Positions 24,889-37,600 of a DNA stretch of 64,000 nt are shown here, piece after piece; the first letter of the stretch is position 1, and each line of letters begins with the position of its first letter. Source of the stretch: Setophaga petechia (Eukaryota > Chordata > Aves > Passeriformes > Parulidae). Position numbers and translations under genes: made by a program. Under the pieces are notes generated by a model. The model saw nothing but the letters and a program-made list of their open reading frames with translations. It had not been told where the DNA came from and did no database searches. The DNA is taken from NCBI GenBank assembly GCA_024362935.1, contig JANCRA010000030.1:5358596-5422595 (forward strand), given 5' to 3'.

Positions 24889-25660
24889 GGCCCCGCAGCC
24901 CGGGCCCCGGGCCCGCCGCAAGGACACCCCGGCCACCGCCGCCGCCGCTGCTCCGCCGCCCCGGGGCGGGGCCGCCCCGCCGCCATCTTGGAGTGGGGCG
25001 AATCCCGCGGTGCCATCTTTGGGAAAGGCAGAGTGATGCTCTGAGCGGAAGGAGCGGCGCGGCCGGTGGCGGAGCCGTGCTGCGGGCCCTCTCTTCGCTG
25101 CTTTCTCCGGGAGATGGTGAGGAGGGTCCTGTCTCTCGCCCCTCCGCTACCCTCCGCGCACACCCGTCCCCCCCGGTGTGGGCAGGGAGGGCCGAGCCCT
25201 ACACAAACATGGCGGCGTGAGCACGACGGTGGCCGGCAGGGGCCGCTCCACCCTGTGACGGCCCCGGGAACGACAGGGCCGGGCGGCGTGCCCTGCTCAA
25301 AGATGGCTGCCGGCGGCTTCGGCGTGCGCGGAGGTGGGAGGTGAGGGGCGGCCGGGCCGGGCTGCGGGAAGATGGCAGAGAGCGAGCGGCGGGCAGGTGA
25401 GCGGCGGCCGGGGGCTCTGGGAACCAGCGGACTGTGGGCTGCGCTCGGGGCCTCTCAGGGGCGTGCTCGGGCACGGGGAGCGCCGGTACAGGGCCCCACG
25501 CTCCGGGGGTGCCGGGCCGAGGGCGCCGGGCCCGGCTTCGGTGGGGCGGCGGCAGCAGCGCCCGGCCCGGGGAGGGGGAGGAAGGGGGCGATTTACTGAG
25601 GATATGAAGGACCTGGGCCCCCGAGTCTCGGCACCATCCCAGGGCGAGGTTGGTGATCGG
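24520..25660. promoter_or_regulatory. CpG-island bidirectional promoter of CRAT and PTPA
   Basis: A very GC- and CpG-rich block holds the start codons of two divergent genes, CRAT at 24888 (-) and PTPA at 25372 (+), 484 bp apart. I see no TATA box. Five YY1-like GATGGC/GCCATC cores are present: CGCCATCTTG at 24981, TGCCATCTTT at 25011, AACATGGCGGC at 25206, AAAGATGGCTGCC at 25299 and AAGATGGCAG at 25369. The last overlaps the PTPA start codon. The arrangement suits constitutive housekeeping transcription in both directions. Confidence 0.8.
25209..25343 (+). other. Two short upstream ORFs in possible PTPA leader
   Basis: An ATG at 25209 opens a 3-codon ORF (MAA then TGA, ending 25220). An ATG at 25302 in strong AAGATGG context opens a 13-codon ORF (MAAGGFGVRGGGR) ending with TGA at 25343, 28 nt before the PTPA start. 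Both matter only if transcription starts upstream of them. A GTGAGG that could be a donor lies at 25340, but splicing from it would put PTPA exon 2 out of frame. Confidence 0.4.
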
Positions 25661-28600
25661 GGCTGAGGCTGTGGATCGGGGATCCCTGTGACCTCCCAGC
25701 CCGGTTTTGTGGCTGGTTCTCTTTGACTCCCACTCTTCACACCGTGACACGAGCTTTGAAGTGTCCAAGCTGCTGCTCGTCATAAAGCTGACCTGCCGCA
25801 CTCCATCACACCAGTAGCTGGGACTCCTTTGTATTCATCCCTGTAACCCCTGCATCCCTCCCTGTTTCCTTCCTTGAGTATTCCTGGCCTCACCAAGGGG
25901 AATTATGCAAAGTGTGGGTCAGAAGCAGTGATGGCTGAGAAACAAACACAAACAGAGGAAAGGAGTTCTGTTAATGGCAAACACGCAGATCAGGACAGTG
26001 CCCTGGGATTTATGTGTCACCTGTACTGATGGACACATCAGTGTTTGCCTTTTCACTTCACTGCTTGGGAGTTTTTCATTGTTTGCATGTTATAAACTCT
26101 GAAAAGCAGAGCTCCATTGCTGTGGTGCCAGTCACTGTGAGTGGTGTGCTGAATTTTCAGAAGAGAGACACACGTGTCTTTAATTTAAATTCATCACATG
26201 TTGTTCCTCTCATCCTCCTACCTGGGAGTTTTGCTGTAACTTCTGCAGGAATGAACCGAACATTGCAACATTCAGGGCAGGAGATGAGGCTGAATTTGTT
26301 CTGTGCATGGGGAATATGAAAGGCAGAGAAGTTAAATGACTGTCAAAGGTTGTATGACAAATCTACAATGGACTCTGTGTAGTTCCTGGGACTTTGGATC
26401 CCTTTTAATCTGATCTTGCTGCTAGATAGCATTGTGGAAAAGGCTGCTGATGGTTCTGGATGGTGTTTTCTATCTAAATGCAGCTGATGATATTTTAAAG
26501 AGTTGGAGTTTGGTGGTGTTTGTTAGGGAGACAGTGCCTGAACTGGCTGGGTTGAGGACAGCAGTTGCTGGAGTGTGTCAGGGCAGCTGGTGCTGTCTAA
26601 ATACCTGCAGATTTTCTGGGTTTAAAAAGGTGAACTGAGTGACTCTGACAGAATTCATAAATTGACATTAGTATCCAGGTTCATGACAGTGCTCTCTGCA
26701 CTGCCTGTTCCTATTAAAAGTTGCACTTAAAGGGGCATAACACAAATTACTTTAAATCTCTTGGAACTTTTCTGGTTCTGCAGGTTGAGCCCTGGGTTCA
26801 GCTGCTGGGGAAAAGATCCCCTCTAATTCATTAGCAGCTCACATTTGCATTAAATATTGCATCTTAGGCCCTGAGAGGGCTTTGAAATGAAACAATCTTC
26901 ACAACTTCCACCTGGAAGAGGCTGTGTCCCATCATCCCCCAAGTCCTGGACCAGAGCTGTGGCTCTGGCCTGCCTTTATTGCACTGCTCCAGCTTGTCCA
27001 TGCAGGAATTATCCTTTCTAGAGGAATGAAGGTCAGACTTAACACTTAAAAACAAGGCAGAGTTAGTTTGTAGGAGAGCTCAGTGCTTCAGCATGACCTG
27101 AGGCTTGGCTGCACTAGACAGAAATAATTAAACTGGCTGGATGTTGCTTTTATCTCCTGCACTAGTCTCTCTGTCTGAATGGGAAATGCATCTTTAACAA
27201 TGAAAACAGACATAATGCTTCTGTCTGAAGGCTTGCAGTGTCCTTAGAAGGATGTTGGTGAGGAGGACTTGGTGAGATTACAGCCCAGCTGGGACAGATT
27301 TGTGTGCTTTGTATCTCCTGAGAAATAAAGCTCATTTCTAAGTAAGAAAAACAGAAGATTTCTCCTTCCCCAGTGCCTCTGTTTTATCTCTTTTTTTGCA
27401 TCTCCCAGGCACCTCTGAGGAGGTGGCTCCTCCTGTCCAGCAATGCTTCATGGTCCCCAAAAAGGAGATAAATGTGGTTTCTGACATGGCCAAGTGGAAA
27501 CGATCTCAGGTATGGCTCTGGGGACAGGGAATACTGGGAAATGCTGCTGATCTTTTGGTGGCAGCCAGGTCTGGTCTGGGAACAGCCAGGAAGTAAAGGA
27601 GGCTTGGGCAGAGAATGGGCAATAATTGAATTTGTGTTTTAAAGAAGAAGAGTTGGTGCTTGTTTGTAGGAAAATTACTTGGCAGTAATGATTACTGCTT
27701 CCTCCCAACAAGCTGGATGAGAAGCTGGTGACTGTTTCATCCTTCCTGGCCTGTGCTTTTTAACCAAACTGGATTTACCCAGCCCTGTTTGAGCTCACCT
27801 TAAACATGGCTCTGCTGCCTGGCCCTGGTAGCACCAGCCTGGGTTGGTTCCTTCCCACTGTGCTGCTCTGGAAAGGACTCTGGAGCTGAGCCCTTCAATT
27901 TCCTGGATAATTTTTGTTTACAGCCTGTGTGGAGCTGGTGGAACAAGCAGGTTCTCCCCTCTCTGCCTTTGAGGGATTGGGGCGTAGGCCCAGACCTGCC
28001 CCACCTCTTAGGAGCAAATTCTTGCTTGATGACTGATGAGAGATGTCTTGAGGGAAACTGAGGTTATAGCCAGGTGTCAAACAAACCTCTGGGTGCAGCT
28101 TCCAGTTTCAGTCTCCTGGGTTTAAGGACTTGCTCCTGGTCAGGATTTTGAGGCAGGGAGGGAGAAGTGGCAGTGTGGAGATGATGCTTCCAAAGCAGCA
28201 GATCTAAAGAGAGGAGGAGTGAGGAGCCTGGGCTGTCTCCCACTTCCCTTTTGTGAGCGCAGGGGAAGAGTCCAAAGGTGGAAAGGGAAGGTAAAGCACA
28301 GGTCTGGGAGGAGCAGAGCAGAGCACGATGCCTGGGCACAGCTGAGACTCTGCAGAACTGAGGAGCTTGAATTTGACCTGATGGGAGCTGAGGAAATGAT
28401 CTTGGGGTCAGTGTGAGCATTTTTAGGATTCTCCTTTCTCTAATTTTCACAGTGATGCAGTTGCCACCTGCCTTCTGCTTCTGGGGCTGCCAAAAAGAGC
28501 AGGAATTTCACAGCAAGCCCTGCACCCCCGGGTGTCTCCAAGGAGGCAGTGTTGTGTGTTGGGAGAGATTCCCTTGGGGTGCAGGATGCTCCTGTGCTCT

Positions 28601-31600
28601 GCTTTGTGCTCTGACAGACCTGGGCTCTCCCTAAAGCTCTGCCCTCTCCGTGTTTTCACAGGCATATGCAGACTACATGGGCTTCATCCTCACTCTGAAT
28701 GAAGGTGTCAGGGGCAAGAAGCTGACCTGTGATTACAAAATTTCAGAGGTAGGACAAGAGTTTGGATCCCCTTGTTACTTCTTTCCTGCCTTTTTTCACC
28801 TTTTTTTTTTGTTTTTGGCTCTACAGTGAGTATTTCCTGGGTGAGGAATGAATTAGTAATTTATCTGGAAGTCAAGGGAGATTGAATGTGGTTGGGCTAT
28901 GGTTGGGGATGCAAATATCAGGGTGCCATCCTTCCTTCAGGATGCAGAGACTCTGGATGTGCTTGGTGGATGTGAAATTGAGCAAGTGGGCAGAGGCAGA
29001 GGTGATGCCTTGAAGATGTGATATTCCCTCCTGGTTGCAGGCAAAAGGCTGGGATGTCTGTGCCATTCCTGTCCCCCAAGTGGTTTTTCTGTACAAAAAT
29101 CCATGGGCAAAAACTTCTCAAACCACTTCTCTCCTTGTCCCTTCTTGTTGCTCAGACTGTTTAATTGCATCCATCTCCTCAGCCCAGGCTGTAGCTGAGT
29201 TGTGCAAGCTGTGGTTGGAGAGTTGTGACCTCAGGGTGTGTCACAGCTGCACCTGCCTTGCCCAGGGTCCTGCTCAAGGTCCTGGGGCCTGCAGAGCTCC
29301 CAGGGCTGCTGGGTTGGGCTGGGAGATTTCAGCTGGGCTGGGAGGTTTAAGCTGTGGGGCAGAATCTCTCCTTCCAAGGTGTTGAGCAGAAAGCACCTGG
29401 TTTTCCCTTTGCATGAAAGTGGCTGTCACTTGTCCCTGCCTGCTGCCAGAGCCAACTTTAATGGCTGTTCACCTTCTCAGGGCCAGAGGAAAAGGGCAGG
29501 CACCCTCAGTGATGTCTCTGCTGCCCTGAGGACTCTCTGGGTGCTGCCAATCCACAGAGCACACATTGGCCGCCAGCTTTGCTTCCTTGTTGCACACTGA
29601 ATCCCCTTCCTTGGTCTGTGCTGCAATGAGGAGATTCTTGGATACATTTTTACTGATCAGGGCTGTGCAGGAAAGCTGAGAGTGATGTATAAAGATCTGG
29701 GCAAAATGGGAGCAGGCTGGGCCCTGTGTTTATAGCTTCATTCTGGTGTGGGAAGGCAGCTGATGGTGGTGTTTAATCCAGTCTTCATGTTTGAAGTACT
29801 GTGTTGAGTCCAGCCTTCCCTTCCAGGAGCCAGTGTGAATGAGAAACTCCCCTGTAGTTCATGGAGGGGATCAGGGATAATGAGTCTCTCCCTAACAGGC
29901 TTTGTACCCCTCTTTTGTTCCTTCAATTAAGTAGAAACTGCTGTCAAATGCTGCTCTTGCTTTCTGCTGTTTGCATTTCACCTTTGAGTTTTGTCTTTGT
30001 CATGATCTAGCTTGTTCCCAACCATTCACAGAGCACTTCTAGGGAAACAAAGCATTAAAAATGAGCAAAACAAAGAGGGTGGGGGGAAACCCAACCCTCT
30101 GCACAAGCCCTTTGAGCTGTCAGGAAAAGCTGTACCAGGGCTGTGTCTGCAGGAGAGCCCTCTTGGAGTGAATGTTTTCCATCCATGGTCCCAGTCCAAG
30201 TAACAAACAAGAGACACAATCCCAGCTGCTTGGGAAGTGGCAGGGAACAAATCTCATTCCCTGCACACTGAGAAGAGCAGAAGCCTGAGACTTGAGGCAC
30301 AGGTGGAGCATCCCCAGGGTTGTCTTGTTGATGAGGTTGCTTGTTCACACAGGCTCCTTTGTAGATCAAACTGCTTATCTGTGCTTTTAAAGGCTCAGCC
30401 CCTCGTGGCCTCTTCTTGCATCTCTGCTCAGCTTTCTTCTCTTTTGCTGTACCTGCTACCAATGTGCTTTTGTGCCATCCCATCTTCCTCCCTGATCAAA
30501 TGCCAGGGACACCTTCCTTTGGCAAATGACCTCCTGAAATCCTTCCTGCTGAATGCATATCCACTCTGTGACTTACTGCTATTGCTTTGCCATGGAATAA
30601 AAAATGGAAGTATGGTGTGCTGTGCTTTGAAAGAGGCAGCTTAGTGGTTTCCAAAGAGTGTGTGTCGATACCAACCTTTCTGCTGGATCCTGTGGGGGCT
30701 GAGGCCCCTTGGAGACTTGCTGAGCTTGCTCTGCTCCTACTGACACATTGTGTGGAGCTGTCCAGGGTTTGCTGCAGGCATCTGACAGGCACTGATAGCA
30801 GACTCTGGCACAGACACTGTGTCTGGCACAAGGTTGTGTGAGTGATAGGCTGTGACCTGCCTTCCCCTCCTGGAGGGAGCACTTTCCACGTGGGGATCCA
30901 TCAGCAACTTGCTGGGGCTGCAGCCTGGAGCAGTGGCTTGGATCAGAGGTGCAGTGCAGTGAGGAGGATGAGGTTAATTTTTGCCATGCAAGGAGCAGAT
31001 CTTCCTGTCAAACAGCCCAATGCACTGGGGGAAACTGGTCGGTCTTGTGGCTTGCTCTGCTTCCAGGAAGGAAGTGGGGGAAGCAGCAAATGCTCTGATT
31101 TTATCAGCTCCCCATTCTGACAGGGTCTGAGGAGCCCAGAGGGGGAGAGTTGGTCGCCACAGGCAGCTTTGGCTGCTGTGATGCCTCCTCAGCACCTCTG
31201 TCTGCCTGGCCCCTGCTCTTGAGAGCTGCTGACAGGTCTATGCTCTGTAGGAAGCCCTGTGGTTTGCCTTTGGGACCGGTGGCAGACTCAGGGTCAAGGA
31301 GATGCAAAATCAGCACAACGAGAAGAGCAAGGAGAGCAGGGGGGAGGCTGCCCTTGCTTTGATCACTGAAAAGGTAAAGCAAAAATAGAGCTTAAAAACC
31401 CAGCCAGGCAAAACAGGCTGCAGTGGTGCTGATGGCTGTGTTCCCATAAGCTCCTTTCTCCCCCACAGGGGTCAGCCCTGGATGTACAGGCTTCCTCTGC
31501 TGGACAATGGGAAGCTGCTTCTTTTAGTTACCCCCTTTTCAAAGGGCCTTGAGCCCAAAATGAGCCACAGCTCTTTAATTATTTATTGATGTGGCTGAGC

Positions 31601-34600
31601 CAGCAGCTGGGTCCTGCTCTCCCGTGTTCAGTGGGGCTGGGCTTTTAATCCCTTTAAAGGCAGCGAGTGGGGAAGGGGAGGTTGGGCTCTCTGCTCCCCA
31701 GGGAAGGAGCTGGTCCATGCCAGCCATTTATCCAGGCAGCACCGAGTGCTCGTGGAGAGGGTTTGAAATACGGTGGCTGCTCATAATGAGCTGCTGGTGC
31801 CGGCGGATAAATCACCAGCACGATTTAATTATTTAATGCAACCCAGTGCTGGGGATGCTGTTGCTTAATTGGAGGGGAATGCAATAGCCAGGAAAGAGTA
31901 GGGTTGAGTCCAAACGTGGCCCAGTGCAATGGGAATGTGTTTGATTCCTACAGTGTTTTGGGAACAAGGAGCTGATGCAGAGGGGGCTTTGGTCCACATG
32001 TATGTGGGGCACTGGTCTGTTAGTGCCTCCAGAGTCTCCCAGAGCTTTAGGCTGTCTTGTTCCTTTTTTTGTGCTCTCAGTGTGTTCAGGTCTTGTCCCA
32101 GTGTCTGGTCTGGCTCAGTGGCCAAATGTGGAGGTCCTGGTGTGGGAGGATCCCACCATGTCCTTGGGGTGGCACCTCAGGAGTCGCTGTCTGGGGAGGG
32201 CTGTGTCTGCCATGAGACCCTTCTTCCCAAGAGTGACCTGCAGCTGGTTCAGTGGCAGCACAGCTCTGCCATGCCTGGCTCTGCCCACCCCCTCTGAGTG
32301 GCACTTCAAGGGCTGCAAACTTGCTGGGCTCTGCTGTTTCCTTGTCCTCCCGACAGCAGCGTGAAGAATTGAACCACAACCCAGGAGACCAGCCAGCTTC
32401 ACACGGTCGATGCCTCCAGCAAAGTCAAAGCAGCCGCCGCTCCTGCTGTCCTCTTTGTCCCCTTGAAGGAGGAATCCCCTCTCGAGACAGAGGAGCCTAC
32501 ATTGCCCGGGGCCTGGCCAGCTGCTGTGGCGGCTGATGGCTCTCCAGCTGCTTGGAGTCAGGCAGGGAGAATCCCAGAGCCTCTGGCAGGCTTGACCAGT
32601 TGTCAGCAGAGCCTCCTGAAACTGTCTGGAGCTGCTAAAAGTGCTGCCTGTGGTGTTGCCTCTTGGTATGGGGGGATGTAGCTGTTCTCCAGCCATTTGG
32701 GCCAGGCAGGGAGATGGTGTGCATTGGCCAGCTCTGTCTGACAGCACAACTGGAGACACTGGCTGTGCCATCTGCTGCCCCTCTTTTCCTTCCACATGGG
32801 TCCCTCACTTCCAGCACTGGGTGTGAGAAACATGGCTATGGTCTTGCTGTTGTTGCTGTCTTCCCATCAGCTTTGTGTTTGAATTGAGACATTTCTCTGG
32901 GAGTTTCTCATTCCTGTTCTGATGGGAGCACTGGTGGGCTAACCAGGTTGCCTCTTCCCCTGGGTAGGTTGTATTTTGCCACATGCAGTGGGTGTCCCTG
33001 GGCTGGAGCTGCCTGGTGGTCTGGCTGGTAGGAGTTGGAGGCAACAGGAATTGTGCTGAGAAGGGTGACTTGCTGTACAAATGTGCCGTGGTTTAACAGC
33101 ATCAACTGCTAATCCTGGCTCCTTAGAGACATTTCAGGACAATTATTAGAGCCTTGAGAAGGGCCTTTAAATCATATCATCAGCCAGTGGTGAGGATGCA
33201 TAGCACTGTATATGTGCTGTTCTTTATCCTATGGGGAATGCAGGACCCTTAAGATGTTGAGCCTGAGTTATTGTGCTGAAGGTCCCTTCCCTGCCTCTCA
33301 GTCCTGTAAGAGCTGTTCTGCAGCTCTTCTCCAAGAGATTTTGCAGCACGGTGCTGTTACAGCTCATGGAAGACTGTGTGGGTGACTGAGGAGTCAGCCT
33401 CAGGCTGGGCTTTGTACTGGACTGCTCCCCTGCAGGGAAAAATGGTTTTTCTGTCCCCTCTGTATTTTGAGGAGGATTGGTGCAGCCCATTTCCATGTGC
33501 CTCTCTTGGGAACCATGGTGTGGGCTGTAATGACTCCCATCAAGGGGAGAGATGTCAGACACTGAGGACTGCTCTGTTTTATGTCCCTGTGACCCCTCAC
33601 CCTCTTGCTCTCTGTAGCCCATTGAAAAGCTGGTGGCTCTGCTAAACACCCTCGACAGATGGATCGATGAAACCCCGCCCGTGGATCAACCTTCTCGCTT
33701 TGGGAACAAAGCCTTCAGGACCTGGTACGCCAAACTAGACCAGGTGAGCATGTCTGTGCTGTGCAGTGTTACCTGCAGCTCCCACAGAAGGGCAGTGTGC
33801 CCAGCAGGGTGAGAGGATGGCTCTATCTCTGTGTGGCAGCCAAGCAGCTCACAGAGGAATTGCTCAGATAAGCCTTGAAGGATCCACCCCTTGATACACA
33901 TCACTTGCCATAGACTTGGTGCTATCTTTTCCTCTTGTGAGAGCATATGGGCCATGTTGGCTGGGTGTCCCAAGTTCTGAGTGAGTCACAAGGGCTTTCC
34001 AAGCCCAAGGAATTCCTTTGCTTTTAATTGCCCACTGTGTCACAAAATGAGAGAAAGATCAGGGAAAACTGCTCGAATTGCTTCAGCTCAGAGCGCTTGC
34101 CCTGCACCAGGCTCTGGAGGTGGCACAGCCCCAGTCCCAGCAGCAGTGGCCTTGCAGCTGCTCTGCTGCTCTAGTGCTGCTTTTGTCCTGGAGATGGCTC
34201 AGTGGGTAACTGGTTCAATGTTCTTGGGTGATGAGCCTTTTTTGTCCTACAGGACATGTGTGGCCTGAATAGGTCTCAGAACAAGCTCTCCCTGACTTGT
34301 TCCATCTCTGGAACCTCCAATAGGAGAATTTGCTCCTCTCTCATGCTACCTCCAGCCATTGCAGCCCTCACGCTGTGACAGCATCTGAGCACAGGGTGGC
34401 TTGTTCCTGGGAACTGTGACAGATCTGTGCTCACCCAGGGGAGTCTTTTGTGTCTTTCAGGAGGCAGAAAAGTTGGTGTCAGCAGTGATTCCCAAGCATT
34501 TGGCTGATGCTGCCCCAGAAGTGGCTGTGTACCTGAAGGAATCTGTGGGGAACTCTACCCGCATTGACTATGGCACAGGTACCTGGGCTTGCACCCTGGC

Positions 34601-37600
34601 CAGGGCTGGGTTTGTCAGAAAGGGACCTTTGGAGTTGGGTGCTGTATTTATTTAAATACATCATTGCTACTATTTTTAGGACCAGCTTGAACTGAACACC
34701 TTCTTTTTAGGGCCCCCTCACCCTTCTGCCCTGTGTGGGCTGTGACTGGGAGCTGTGCTGGAGCTGTGCCACCCTTTCACATCTCATCTGAGGAGATGGG
34801 AACCAAGCTGTTCTGGGATGAGCTGTAGGACATGCTGCACTGCACGCAGCAGTCCTGCAGCAGACAGTTCAAAGGAATAAAATATACTAGCTTGAATTGG
34901 AACTAGAGTGAGAACCATGTTCATGTTCAGTAGGAGGTGTCCCTAGAGGGACATCATAATGGTCTGATGGTCCCTAGAAGGGAATCACTGCTTACAGAGG
35001 GACTTTGAAATCTGAAGTTAGAAGCACCTGAGGAGATACTGAATTGCAGTAACCACACAGGCCTCAGTAAGAGCTAAATACAGAATTGTCTGCATGCTCT
35101 GCTCCTCTCTGGAGGATAGCTGTGTCCTCACCAAAGGGCAGGAGAGCAGGATAAGTGCAAGGAAACACGACTTTGGACTTTGGCAGGGAGAGGAAGAGGA
35201 GGCTGTGGATAAAGGCTGAAGGATTGGAGGCTGTGGAGTGCTGGCTGCGGCTCACTGGCACCAGGGGGAGATGTTGTCCTTGGAAAGGCTGGATGGGGTT
35301 TGGTCAGCTCAGAGAAGGAAATTCAACCTCTCCTCCCATCCCGTGTGTCCCAAGCCAGGGGCCCATGTCCCAGCTCACAGTGTCCACACCATGGGTGCAT
35401 TTTGTTCTACACTGGGAGCTGCACCTGTCCATGTGTGGAACTGCTGATCTTGTACTCCCCCTTCTTCCCTGGTCCTTCCCACTAGAAGACATTTCTGGGT
35501 TTACTGGTTTCTCTTTTCCTTGCTGTTAGCTGAAGGGCCAAGCTGCAAAGGCTTAGCCTGAGATCCCAGTACCTTCTGGGACAGACTGTTCCTGGCAGTG
35601 TCGTGGGATCTGCATCCTTCCAACACAGAGATATTTTTGTAGCAGGAGGAAATCTGTTTGCTTGCAGATGTGAGGTTCTGGTGCATCTCCCAAGCAGATG
35701 ACTCTGCAGTGCTCCACTTCCTTTGCTGTGCCAAGCTCCTGGGAAAGTCCCTGCCTTGTTCTCAGCATGCCCAGTTGGAGCTGTTTTCCCTTAATAACTT
35801 CTTTTCTCTAAGTTAATGATCACCTTATGAATGTCTAGAAGATATAATTTGGATGGGTGCTGCAGGGGGATGAAATATTGTCAGCTCCTGGCATTAACAG
35901 TGACAAGAGGGTTGAGAGGGGACTGTGAGTGCTGTGATTGCTGAAGAGCTGTTGTGGTGCCCACAGAAAGGTTGTCCTGGGGGCCAGAGACACCTGTGTC
36001 AGGTCTCTTCTTGTCTTTTAACTCCAGGGCACGAAGCTGCATTTGCAGCCTTTCTCTGCTGCCTCTGCAAAATCGGTGTGCTCAGAGTGGATGACCAGAT
36101 GGCCATTGTCTTCAAAGTGTTTAACAGGTGAGGTAATGGGAGGAGAAGGGCTGGAGTATTGGGCTGTTTGGGGGGAAGGGCAGAATGGGAAAGCTGAAGA
36201 CAATTTTAGACAAAATTAGGAGCAGATGTACATTTTAATGGACTGTACACTGACCCATTATAACTGTCTCAAAAAGAGGTGATGGCCCCTTGTTTTCAGA
36301 GGGAGAGTGTCCTTCTGGAAAGTTACTTTAGTGGAGCATAAGTTACTGAACTCTGTGGATGAGGCTCTTTGTGATAGACAGGAATATCTGATCAGAGGAT
36401 CAAACATCTCTTCAGGCATCAAAAATAAAAAATCTATGCAACTGGCAGGCCTCCACTGCTCCTCTAGATGTGTTTCCAGCTCAGGAGGTAGAGTTGGTAG
36501 TGATGAAACTGGTGGAATGGGTGTTTGGAGTCCAGAGATCTAATCCCAGCTGTATCACTGTTTGGTGGCATGGAAACAATTTCCTTCTGTAGTATTTCCA
36601 GCTTTAATTTTCCACCTGAAAAGTGGAAGTAGTGATTGCTGTAAGGTAGAAACCTCTGTGCTCTTTTGGAAGTTGGTGAAGGGATGTGAAGTGTCAATGT
36701 TTTCAAATAACAGTGGGGATGAGGAAGGATCTGTACAATCATAAGACTTTGCAGATAAAACAAACCCCTGCCCCTGGATTTCTGTGTGCATTTGGTGTTA
36801 GGTACCATCAGGCTACATTCTATGGCAGAAGAGCTGAATATATATTCTGTGAACTGTGCTTTGTGTGGGGGTCCTGCTTAGAAGTGATAAATTGTGTCCT
36901 TTCCCCAACTGGTTTTTCTTGTCCTCACAAAAGTCAAAGACAGGAGAAGGCCTTGCCTTAACCCTTCCTGTTCTGTTTGGTCCCAGGTACCTGGAAGTGA
37001 TGCGAAAACTGCAGAAAACCTACAGGATGGAACCTGCTGGCAGCCAGGGCGTGTGGGGCTTGGATGACTTCCAGTTCCTGCCTTTCATATGGGGCAGTTC
37101 CCAGCTGATAGGTACTAATAAAAATCTTCTTGTGTCCTGGGTTACCCTCTGCCCCATTTGTCTAGGTTGTAAAGATGATGGGACTTGGGGCTGACTTTTA
37201 AATTCAAATATGTCAGATTTGTGTATGATACAGCAGGAGAGTTTAAGGCTTGGATTTTTTTTTTACCTCAGCTTTCCAAATAAAGTTGGTTGGGAGATGG
37301 AAAGGTTCCTTGTGCAGTACTTTATTGCAATGACTGCAGTGAAGCTTTTTAAAAGGAGAATCTTGATTTTGGTGCTAAAAAATGCAATTTCTGCTCTGTG
37401 GAGTTTTGTCCCTGCAGAGGCACTGGAGTGGGAGATGAGATAGAAGGGAGCAACTCTGTGTTGCCTTTTAAAGAGCTCTGATGGGAGGGCTGTGTTTCTG
37501 GGTGAGAGGCAGCACACCACCTGGCTGAACTTGGTCTCAGGGGGGATTACCATACAGGTTACTTCCTGTTGTCTCTTTTTTTAGACCATCCAAGCCTGGA

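Noticed and set aside
23910..25220. 436-codon open frame on the + strand
   Set aside because: It runs through a CR1 fragment and then the CpG island, overlapping CRAT exon 1 antisense. No conserved domain; a product of low stop frequency at high GC.
25302..25341. Alternative PTPA first exon MAAGGFGVRGGG with a GTGAGG donor
   Set aside because: Its phase would join exon 2 out of frame and hit a stop within a few codons.
31237..31374. Segment read as [14 protein letters not shown] ending at GTAAAG, considered as the extra exon of the long PTPA isoform
   Set aside because: Similarity to the human alternative exon is weak, and the acceptor side and phase are not convincing.
32115..32795. 226-codon minus-strand frame in PTPA intron 3
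   Set aside because: Longer than usual for moderate GC, but no recognisable family, no promoter, and it lies antisense within an intron.
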